Source of the DNA: Undibacterium sp. CCC3.4
GTDB lineage: Bacteria; Pseudomonadota; Gammaproteobacteria; Burkholderiales; Burkholderiaceae_D
Assembly: GCF_034347425.1 (NCBI RefSeq)
Contig: NZ_CP133779.1
Span: 806,001 to 870,000 of the forward strand
DNA: 64,000 bases
Direction: 5' to 3'
Position numbers and translations under genes: made by a program. Numbering within the stretch: the stretch's first letter is position 1; every line of letters starts with the position of its first letter. A model generated the notes under the pieces. It was given only the letters and a program-made list of their open reading frames with translations. It was not told where the DNA came from and searched no databases. Of the stretch, positions 45,461 to 52,364 are shown piece after piece.

Positions 45461-46663
45461 TCACGCTGCCACGGCCAAGCCGTCGGCGCGCAGAGCGGCA
45501 AAGCCAAGTGCCAAATCATCGAGCAAATCATCGACAGCTTCGAGACCGACATGCAGACGCAGCATCGGCGCTTGCCATTTTTCTGCATCGATGCTGCGAC
45601 ACTTAGCCGGCCAAGTCGGCAAGATCAAGCTTTCATAGCCACCCCAACTGAAACCAATGCCAAATAAGCGCGTGCGATCGATCAGCGCGGTCATTTGCTG
45701 CTGCGTGATATCGGCGCGAAACACGGCACCCATTAAACCGCAGGCATATTCAGGACGGAAATCGCGCTTCCACAAGGCATGGCCGGCGCTGCCTTCGAGC
45801 GGTGGATACAGCACTTCCGCCACTTCCGGTTGCGCCTGCAACCAGCGCGCCACCACGTGCGCGCTGTCGCGATGTACGGCCAAGCGCGCCGCCATGGTGC
45901 GCAAGCCACGCAGCGCCAAGGCCGCATCGTCGGCACCGACCGACATACCGAGCTGTTTATAACATTGACGCACGCGCTCATACAGGGCGTCGTTGGTCAA
46001 GATGGCCCCCATCAAGGCATCCGAATGGCCGACGATATATTTGGTGGCAGCATGAATCGAGACATCGATACCGAGTGCGAACGAATCCCAACCTATCGGC
46101 GTGGCCCAAGTACTGTCGGACACCAGCACCGCGCCGCCGGCATGCGCCACTGCGGCGATGGCCGGAATATCCTGCACTTCAAAGGTCAGCGAACCCGGTG
46201 ACTCGACAAACACTACTTTGGTATTGGGCTGCATGAGGGCGGCAATGCCGGCACCGATGAGCGGATCGTAGTAGGTCGTCGTCACGCCGATTTGGCGTAA
46301 CAGGCCGGCGCAAAAATCGCGCGTCGGATCGTATACCGTATCGACCATCAGCAAATGATCGCCCGGGCCCAGCAAGGCCAGCAAGGTGGTGGTAATGGCT
46401 GACAGCCCCGACGAAGTCAACATGCAGCCGGCCGCCCCTTCGGCAGCACACAGGGCGTGTTCGAGCGCGAGCGTGGTTTCGGTGGCATGGCGGGCGTAAG
46501 AGCGGCGCGTGCCACAGGCATCGGCTAAGGCAGCACAATCGGGAAACAGCATGGTCGAAGCGCGCACCAAGGGTGGATTGACCGGCCCGCCGTGCTGCTT
46601 GTCTTTGCGACCGGCATGCGTCAAGCGGGTGGCGGTTTGTAAGGGGTGCTGGTGGTGGTTCAT
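45461..46663 (-). CDS. metC: Cystathionine beta-lyase/Cys-Met metabolism PLP enzyme
   Basis: 400 residues, PLP-dependent gamma-family. The PLP Lys sits in HAATKYIVGHSD; other marks are SYARHATETT, CMLTSSGLSAI, VFVESPGSLTFEVQD, and the C-terminal LHVGLEAVDDLLDDL. The C-terminal FGIGFSWGGYESL favours a beta-lyase over a gamma-lyase or synthase, but activity is not proven. GGAG lies eight bases before the ATG at 46663. Divergent from an AsnC-type regulator. Confidence 0.88.
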   Translation of the reverse strand: MNHHQHPLQTATRLTHAGRKDKQHGGPVNPPLVRASTMLFPDCAALADACGTRRSYARHATETTLALEHALCAAEGAAGCMLTSSGLSAITTTLLALLGPGDHLLMVDTVYDPTRDFCAGLLRQIGVTTTYYDPLIGAGIAALMQPNTKVVFVESPGSLTFEVQDIPAIAAVAHAGGAVLVSDSTWATPIGWDSFALGIDVSIHAATKYIVGHSDALMGAILTNDALYERVRQCYKQLGMSVGADDAALALRGLRTMAARLAVHRDSAHVVARWLQAQPEVAEVLYPPLEGSAGHALWKRDFRPEYACGLMGAVFRADITQQQMTALIDRTRLFGIGFSWGGYESLILPTWPAKCRSIDAEKWQAPMLRLHVGLEAVDDLLDDLALGFAALRADGLAVAA

Positions 46664-46764
46664 GAATAACTCCGAAGTCAAGGATCTGTGCAGCATCTGC
46701 GAATAAGGCTATCGTAACAAGCATTGGCAGAAATTTTTTACCAAAAATCACTGCCAATTATGTT

Positions 46765-46789
46765 ATTTTTAGAATAGTTTTCTAAAAAT
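46765..46789. promoter_or_regulatory. Operator-like palindrome between metC and the AsnC regulator
   Basis: Ten-base arms (ATTTTTAGAA and TTCTAAAAAT) around TAGTT, with no mismatch. It ends nine bases before the regulator's ATG, where it could autorepress and act on the divergent lyase gene. Confidence 0.5.
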
Positions 46790-46797
46790 TGACGGTT

Positions 46798-47277
46798 ATG
46801 GATAAAAAAGATCTCGAAATTCTCAGTTTACTGCAAAAAGATGCGTCGATTGCTTTGTCTGATCTGGCGCAAGCCGTGCATTTGTCGGTCACGCCGTGTT
46901 GGCGGCGTGTGCAGAAACTGCATGAAGATGGGGTGATACGACAGCAGGTGGCCTTGTGCGACCCGGTCGCGCTCAATCTCGGTTTGACGGTGATGGTGGC
47001 GCTGAAAGCGGCGCGCCACAATGAACAATGGATGCAACAATTCATCAGCGGCGTCAAAGATATCGCCGAAATCGTTGAAATTCTGCGCATGAGTGGTGAG
47101 CTCGATTACCTGCTCAAGGTGCATGTGCCGGACATGGCCGGGTTTGATATCGTATATAAAAAACTGGTGAAGGTGGCAGACCTGCAGGATGTCAGTTCAA
47201 GCTTTGTGATGGAAGTCATCAAGAGCACCACCGCGCTGCCGCTCCATTACGCCGTGCTCAAGGCGAAAGCATCGTGA
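46798..47277 (+). CDS. Lrp/AsnC-family transcriptional regulator
   Basis: 159 residues from the ATG at 46798. Winged helix: DLEILSLLQKDASIALSDLA, then LSVTPCWRRVQKL; RAM domain: MSGELDYLLKVHVPDM. It is divergent from the PLP lyase, so it likely controls sulfur amino acid breakdown in response to an amino acid effector. The stop is next to the convergent MBL gene. Confidence 0.9.
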   Translation: MDKKDLEILSLLQKDASIALSDLAQAVHLSVTPCWRRVQKLHEDGVIRQQVALCDPVALNLGLTVMVALKAARHNEQWMQQFISGVKDIAEIVEILRMSGELDYLLKVHVPDMAGFDIVYKKLVKVADLQDVSSSFVMEVIKSTTALPLHYAVLKAKAS

Positions 47278-47278
47278 A

Positions 47279-48061
47279 TCAGCCGCGGAAGCGATACTGC
47301 TCCTGCGTGAATAAATCGATGCCGCACTGTAAATTTTCTATCCAATCAAGGAAGGCATGGATGGCCTCGCGGCCTACGAAGTAACGGCCATGCTGCGGCA
47401 CGAGCATGTCGATATCCATCTGCCTGACCATATTAGCCCAGTAACGGCACACCTTGTTCGACACCATGTAACGCTGGTGAAAACCGCTCATGCTGGGTAA
47501 TTCGCGATAAAACTCTTCTTTGCTGCGAATCGGCTGAAGAATCGCATCGGCATCGACCATCGATGCCCCCATATCGCCGGAAAACAGTATCTTCGATTTG
47601 CTGTCATAAAATTGAAAATTACCTTCGGCATGCAGAAAATGTGCCGGCACGGCATGAATGATGGTGTCACGCATCACCACCGGCATGCCTTCGTCGGGAA
47701 TGCCGATGATGCGACCGTCGGCGCGGTTGAGGTTACAAAAATGCGGCACGAAACGCGACCACAGCTTGGAAACATACAAGTTGCACGAAGTGCTGAACAA
47801 CCACTTGTCGAGCGCGCCGATGATGTCCGGATCTTGGTGTGAGGCGAACAGATATTTGAGCTGCTGCTTGGGGAGGTATTTATGCATCGCCAGCACCAGA
47901 GAATTGTAGGTCAAATGCCCGGACGGATCGATCAGTGCCCCCTCACCATCGGAAACGATAAGAAATTGATTCGCTTGAACCGCATGATCGCCAGCATCTT
48001 TGACGAGGTCATTAAACATCACACAAATGTGTTTGCCGTCATTGTAGAGTTCGATAGCCAA
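47279..48061 (-). CDS. MBL-fold diiron protein (ODP/flavodiiron-like)
   Basis: 260 residues. A metallo-beta-lactamase fold of the oxygen-binding diiron (ODP) type: metal ligands fit SHQDPD (H-x-D/E-x-D), PAHFLHAEGNF (His) and LFSGDMGAS (Asp), with a final His in VPQHGRYF. Flavodiiron relatives reduce O2 or NO, but this protein has no flavodoxin domain, so it may sense O2 or work with a partner. The upstream FNR-type site fits a low-oxygen role. Confidence 0.75.
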   Translation of the reverse strand: MAIELYNDGKHICVMFNDLVKDAGDHAVQANQFLIVSDGEGALIDPSGHLTYNSLVLAMHKYLPKQQLKYLFASHQDPDIIGALDKWLFSTSCNLYVSKLWSRFVPHFCNLNRADGRIIGIPDEGMPVVMRDTIIHAVPAHFLHAEGNFQFYDSKSKILFSGDMGASMVDADAILQPIRSKEEFYRELPSMSGFHQRYMVSNKVCRYWANMVRQMDIDMLVPQHGRYFVGREAIHAFLDWIENLQCGIDLFTQEQYRFRG

Positions 48062-48096
48062 AGCTGCTCCCGCGAATTGATCTGAAATAGAGCTCG

Positions 48097-48137
48097 ATTG
48101 TAATCAGAAAAAAAACGGAAACTTTGATTTACGTCAA
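48097..48137 (-). promoter_or_regulatory. FNR-type activated promoter for the MBL/diiron gene
   Basis: TTGATTTACGTCAA (48124-48137) is one base off the TTGAT-N4-ATCAA consensus. A -10 TACAAT (minus strand, 48097-48102) places the start near 48090, which centres the site at about -40.5, the class II activation position. No -35 box is visible. Confidence 0.5.
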
Positions 48138-48158
48138 AATGATGCTTTAAAGCAAAGT

Positions 48159-48187
48159 GTAGCTGCCGACGCCCGGTCCGCAGCTAC
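48159..48187 (-). terminator. Possible terminator after metF
   Basis: GTAGCTGC/GCAGCTAC stem with a 13-base loop, 52 bases past the metF stop. The T content after it is weak. Confidence 0.3.
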
Positions 48188-48238
48188 ACGGTACGACAGG
48201 GCGACGCACTCAGAAGATTGAACACTTACCCGACGTCC

Positions 48239-49066
48239 TCAGACCAGACGCTGCCAAATCGCCATCGTCGGCGCGGCTTGGTTGAGTGAATAGAAATGCA
48301 AGCCCGGTGCGCCGCCCGCCAGCAAGCGTTCACACAAGCTGGTAACGACATCGAGCCCGAAGGCCTTGATCGAGGCTTGGTCGTCGCCGTAACTATTGAG
48401 TTTCAAGCGTATCCAGCGCGGAATCTCGGCACCGCACATTTCTGAAAACCGTTGCAATTGGCTACTGTTGGTAATCGGCATGATACCGGCGACGATAGGG
48501 GCATCGACGCCATGACGACGGGCTTCGTCGACAAAGCGGAAATAGCCGTCGGCATTATAAAAATACTGGGTGATGGCGGCATTGGCACCAGCTTGCATCT
48601 TGCGCACGAAATGATTCATATCATCTTGCGGCGAACGTGCTTGCGGATGCATTTCCGGATACGCGGCCACTTCAATATGAAACCAGTCGCCACTTTCGGC
48701 CCGAATGAATTCCACCAGTTCATTGGCGAAGCGGAATTCACCACCCATCCCGTAACCACTCGGTAAATCACCACGCAGCGCCACCAGGCGGCGGATGTCA
48801 TGGGCTTGAAACTGCTGCAGGATGTCGCGGATCGCTTCGCGCGTGCCACCGACGCAAGATAAATGCGGTGCTGCGGCAAAGCCTTCGCGTCGGATATCGA
48901 TCACGGTATCGAGCGTGCCTTGTTGCGTAGTGCCGCCGGCACCGAAGGTGACGGAAAAATATTTAGGTTGGAGCACCGCCAACTGGGCACGCGTGGCGCG
49001 CAGCTTGTCCATCCCTTCCGCCGTCTTGGGCGGAAAAAATTCTATGCTGAAATTATGCGTCATCAT
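48239..49066 (-). CDS. metF: 5,10-methylenetetrahydrofolate reductase MetF
   Basis: Flavoprotein that makes 5-methyl-THF for methionine synthesis. 275 residues. Motifs: SIEFFPPKTAEGMDKL (catalytic Glu), YFSVTFGAGGTTQ, ALRGDLP, and ANAAITQYFYN with the FAD-contacting segment. PGLHFYSLNQA is the C-terminal hallmark. The start shares an ATGA overlap with the stop of the holin-like gene, so the three genes ahcY, holin-like and metF are translationally and transcriptionally linked. Confidence 0.96.
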   Translation of the reverse strand: MMTHNFSIEFFPPKTAEGMDKLRATRAQLAVLQPKYFSVTFGAGGTTQQGTLDTVIDIRREGFAAAPHLSCVGGTREAIRDILQQFQAHDIRRLVALRGDLPSGYGMGGEFRFANELVEFIRAESGDWFHIEVAAYPEMHPQARSPQDDMNHFVRKMQAGANAAITQYFYNADGYFRFVDEARRHGVDAPIVAGIMPITNSSQLQRFSEMCGAEIPRWIRLKLNSYGDDQASIKAFGLDVVTSLCERLLAGGAPGLHFYSLNQAAPTMAIWQRLV

Positions 49067-49407
49067 TTATTCAGTAATAAGGTAGTCAGCGTCCAGGAGA
49101 TCACACTGTAGAGTAAAGCGCCGCCAACCGCAGCCCAAAAACCGGCTACATAGAAACCATCGACCAAATTCGCCACGCCCCAAAACAGCAAGCCGTTGAT
49201 CACGAAGATGAACAAGCCCATGCTCAGCAGGGTGACTGGCAAAGTCAGCAAAACCAAAACCGGCCGCAGTATCGTGTTGACCAACCCGAGTACCAACGCC
49301 ACCATCAGGGCAGTGCCGAAACTGGCAATCGATACCGAGTGCATCAGATAGGGAATCGCCAACAGCGCAAGCGCATTGATCAACCAACTGGCGAGTAAAC
49401 GCATCAT
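49063..49407 (-). CDS. Four-helix membrane protein, phage-holin family 4 (DUF360-like)
   Basis: 114 residues, almost all hydrophobic, with four predicted membrane helices (LASWLINALALLAIPYL, LVLGLVNTILRPVLVLLTLP, GLFIFVINGLLFWGVANLV, AVGGALLYSVISWTL). The NTILRPVLVLLTLPVT segment is typical of the PF04020-type family. It sits between ahcY and metF in many betaproteobacteria. The function is unknown, and it is not part of a prophage here. Confidence 0.8.
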   Translation of the reverse strand: MMRLLASWLINALALLAIPYLMHSVSIASFGTALMVALVLGLVNTILRPVLVLLTLPVTLLSMGLFIFVINGLLFWGVANLVDGFYVAGFWAAVGGALLYSVISWTLTTLLLNK

Positions 49408-49430
49408 GACTCCTGTTTTTTTCGCGCAAA

Positions 49431-49456
49431 ACCGCCGACTCCGAGGAGCCGGCGGT
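49431..49456 (-). terminator. Intra-operon hairpin between ahcY and the holin-like gene
   Basis: Twelve-base arms with one mismatch and a 2-base loop, followed on the minus strand by only three T. It may act as a weak terminator or as a processing and stability element that lowers downstream expression. Confidence 0.4.
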
Positions 49457-49463
49457 GCGAGGT

Positions 49464-50906
49464 TTAATAACGATACTGCTCAGGCTTGTACGGACCGGCT
49501 TGGCTCACGCCAATATACGCAGCTTGTTCATCGGTGAGCACGCTGAGTTGGGCATTCAAGGTTTTGAGCTGCAAACGAGCAACTTTTTCATCGAGATGCT
49601 TAGGCAAAGTGTAAACGCCGACTGGGTATTTGTCATTATTCAAGAACAATTCAATCTGCGCAATCGTTTGATTGGCGAAGGAAGAGCTCATCACATAGGA
49701 AGGATGACCGGTACCGCAACCGAGGTTGACCAGACGACCTTCGGCCAACAAGATGATGCGTTTGCCATCGGGGAAGATGACATGATCAACTTGTGGCTTG
49801 ATGTTTTCCCAGGTGTACTGCTTGATCGAAGCGACATCGATTTCATTATCGAAGTGACCGATATTGCAGACGATCGCCTGGTTTTTCATCTTCAACATGT
49901 GTGCATGGCTGATCACATGGTAGTTACCCGTGGTGGTAACGAAGATATCGCCGAATTCGGCCGCATATTCCATCGTCACAACACGATAGCCTTCCATGGC
50001 CGCCTGCAGTGCGCAGATCGGGTCGATCTCTGTCACCCAGACTTGGGCTGACAAGGCACGCATGGCTTGGGCACAGCCCTTGCCGACGTCACCATAACCG
50101 GCGATGACGGCGACTTTACCGGCAATCATGACATCGGTGGCGCGCTTGATACCATCAACCAGCGATTCGCGGCAACCGTAGAGATTGTCGAATTTCGATT
50201 TGGTGACAGAATCATTGACGTTGATCGCCGGGAAAGCGAGCTTGCCATCTTTATGCATTTGATACAAACGATGTACGCCGGTGGTAGTTTCTTCGGTCAC
50301 GCCTTTGATGGCGGCCAAACGTTTCGAATACCAGTTGGCTGTGGTTTTGAGGCGGCCTTTGATGGCATTGAACAGGCAGATCTCTTCTTCCGAAGTCGGA
50401 TTAGCGAGCACCGACAAGTCGGTTTCGGCACGGGTACCGAGATGCAGCAACAGCGTTGCATCGCCGCCGTCGTCGAGTATCATGTTAGAAAAACCACCAT
50501 CGGTCCATTCGAAAATACGATGGGTAAATTCCCAGTATTCATCGAGGTTTTCGCCTTTGAAGGCGAACACCGGGGTACCGCCGGCGGCAATCGCTGCTGC
50601 GGCATGATCTTGGGTCGAGTAAATATTGCAAGAAGCCCAACGTACCTGCGCGCCGAGGGCGTTCAGGGTTTCGATCAGCACGGCTGTCTGTATCGTCATG
50701 TGCAGCGAACCAGTGATGCGTGCACCTTTCAATGGCTGGCTGGCGGCGAATTCTTCACGAATCGCCATCAAACCCGGCATTTCAGTCTCAGCGATGGCGA
50801 TTTCTTTACGCCCCCAACTGGCAAGACTCAGGTCGGCGACGAAAAAGTCTTGGGCAGCAGTAGCGCTGGGAGTGGAAGTTGTTGCGGAAATAACAGTGGC
50901 GTTCAT
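49464..50906 (-). CDS. ahcY: S-adenosylhomocysteine hydrolase AhcY
   Basis: Splits SAH to homocysteine and adenosine. 480 residues from the ATG at 50906 with a strong GGAGG; an extension to 51026 would run through the riboswitch. Motifs: [46 protein letters not shown] (NAD loop) and a KPEQYRY C-terminus. The roughly 40-residue insertion typical of long bacterial AhcY is present. It is the first gene of the ahcY / holin-like / metF operon. Confidence 0.97.
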   Translation of the reverse strand: MNATVISATTSTPSATAAQDFFVADLSLASWGRKEIAIAETEMPGLMAIREEFAASQPLKGARITGSLHMTIQTAVLIETLNALGAQVRWASCNIYSTQDHAAAAIAAGGTPVFAFKGENLDEYWEFTHRIFEWTDGGFSNMILDDGGDATLLLHLGTRAETDLSVLANPTSEEEICLFNAIKGRLKTTANWYSKRLAAIKGVTEETTTGVHRLYQMHKDGKLAFPAINVNDSVTKSKFDNLYGCRESLVDGIKRATDVMIAGKVAVIAGYGDVGKGCAQAMRALSAQVWVTEIDPICALQAAMEGYRVVTMEYAAEFGDIFVTTTGNYHVISHAHMLKMKNQAIVCNIGHFDNEIDVASIKQYTWENIKPQVDHVIFPDGKRIILLAEGRLVNLGCGTGHPSYVMSSSFANQTIAQIELFLNNDKYPVGVYTLPKHLDEKVARLQLKTLNAQLSVLTDEQAAYIGVSQAGPYKPEQYRY

Positions 50907-50936
50907 CACGCCCTCCTTTCTGATTGAAAAAAGTAA

Positions 50937-51037
50937 CGTGAGCGCGGTTGTGTGGAATGGCTGTTCCGAAGAAAAACGATTCACGCAGCGTTCCAAGCCT
51001 GGCCTGATCACTTGATCGGGTCGCAACGCTCCTTGGA
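50937..51037 (-). promoter_or_regulatory. SAH riboswitch upstream of ahcY
   Basis: On the minus strand the region reads CCAAGGAGCGTTGCGACC, then GGCCAGGCTTGG, and ends CAACCGCGCTCACG. These are the conserved blocks of the SAH riboswitch. CCAAG pairs with CTTGG (P1) and GAGCG pairs with the distal CGCTC (pseudoknot). It lies 30 bases before the ahcY start and just after a -10 box TATACT (51046-51051), so transcription starts almost at the aptamer. It turns ahcY on when SAH accumulates. Confidence 0.85.
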
Positions 51038-51078
51038 ACAGACGCAGTATAACTCAGCTTTGGCCGACGTGCATGAAT

Positions 51079-51096
51079 CGAACTCAATTGAGTTCG
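51079..51096. promoter_or_regulatory. 18-base perfect palindrome upstream of the ahcY promoter
   Basis: CGAACTCAATTGAGTTCG overlaps the last codons of the tip-adhesin gene and ends just upstream of where the ahcY -35 should be. The -35 itself is poor, so an activator site is possible. The binding protein is unknown. Confidence 0.35.
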
Positions 51097-52340
51097 CTGT
51101 CAAAAACCAAGCTCGTACTGCCACTCCAGCGCTGGTTCCCGCTGCGAATTTGGTATGCCAGAGCTTCATTAATCGCCGAATTATTGAGTTGCGGATCATA
51201 ATAGAAACGCACACTCGCTTGCAACCTGCCGGCCGGATTTGGGGTGATGTGGACCAGCGACAAGCGCGTTGAATTATTTTTGAAAAATACCTTACCATTT
51301 TCCATTATCGCACTCGAGCCGGGTGGAATCGTGATCTCACCTTGATTGAGACTCAGTTCAGTCGACAAGCGCATCACTCTGGCCGCAACAATGGCCGTGG
51401 GATTGAGTAAATTGAGCGCGCCATTCTGCTTGATGGAAAATGGTCCGGTGGTATCGATGTTAAGCGGTATCTTCACCGTTGACAATTCCAGCATGTTTTT
51501 ACCAATGATTGCATTCCAGCGACCGTTCGGCGGCAGCAATTGCGCAGCAAGCACACTCGCGCCGGCCTGCGTCGTCACTTTCAAGTCATGTGCAATCTGA
51601 ATGCTCACTGGAAGTGTGGCGGATGTGATTGTGTAGTTGGCATCGCCGACATCAATATCCTGATTAGCACCAATCGAATAGGTGATCTCGCCAGTATATA
51701 CGCCGTTGGGTAAGTTATCGGTTTTCAATTCCAGCGCATAAGAAAATTGCACTTCCGACAAACGCCCCCACTCAGCAATATTGTTCAATTCAGACGGTTC
51801 CCAGTAACAGGCGCGGTTGCCGCCCGACGACAAGCCTAACTCAAAAGTGAATTGAAAATTCCATAAGTACTGATATTTCAGCCAAGGACAATTGCCACTG
51901 TTTCGGTTAGCGACCAAGGAAGCATGCAAGGGCCCGGTATTCGATCCAGTCAGAATATAACTGCCCGCAAAACTGGTCAGCCTGATTTTAACATTCGCAC
52001 TTTGTCATCGGCCGTTGCTGACGCTGATCGTTTTCCAGCCAGGATTGATGGCGTGATACATATAGCTTTTTCGGCGTATTTCCGGCGGCACCGTCTGGCC
52101 ATTGGCGAATTGGCTTGACTTACGAAGGTCAAAATATTTTTCGAATCGTAAATCCGGCAGACTGAAACGTCCGCCCGGAAAGTAAGTGCTGTTAAGCACC
52201 ACCTTACCATTATTAACCTGCGCGTCAATCCCTTTCGTCACGGTCTGTGCCTTGCTCGCTGCGCAGCAACACACTAAGAGCGCGAACAACGCACTCACCA
52301 CGATGCTGCGCACATATCGATCACTATTTTGCATAAACAT
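51084..52340 (-). pseudogene. CS1-type pilus tip adhesin (CooD/CfaE-like), in-frame UGA
   Basis: One frame of 419 codons interrupted by TGA at 52005-52007 (codon 112). The first part has a signal peptide (ALFALLVCCCAASKAQ) and 111 residues; then CGA-TGA-CAA; then 306 residues to the stop at 51084. The 25 codons after the TGA continue in the same frame with coding-like sequence (QSANVKIRLTSFAGSYI), so no frameshift is needed. It lies last in the chaperone-pilin-usher-adhesin order of CS1 pili, where the tip protein belongs. Either a recent nonsense mutation or readthrough at UGA-C. Confidence 0.7.
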
Positions 52341-52364
52341 TTTTTTTCTTATCCCCTCATTGAG

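Noticed and set aside
50907..51026. N-terminal extension of AhcY
   Set aside because: Would be translated from the SAH riboswitch; the MNATVIS start has a strong GGAGG.
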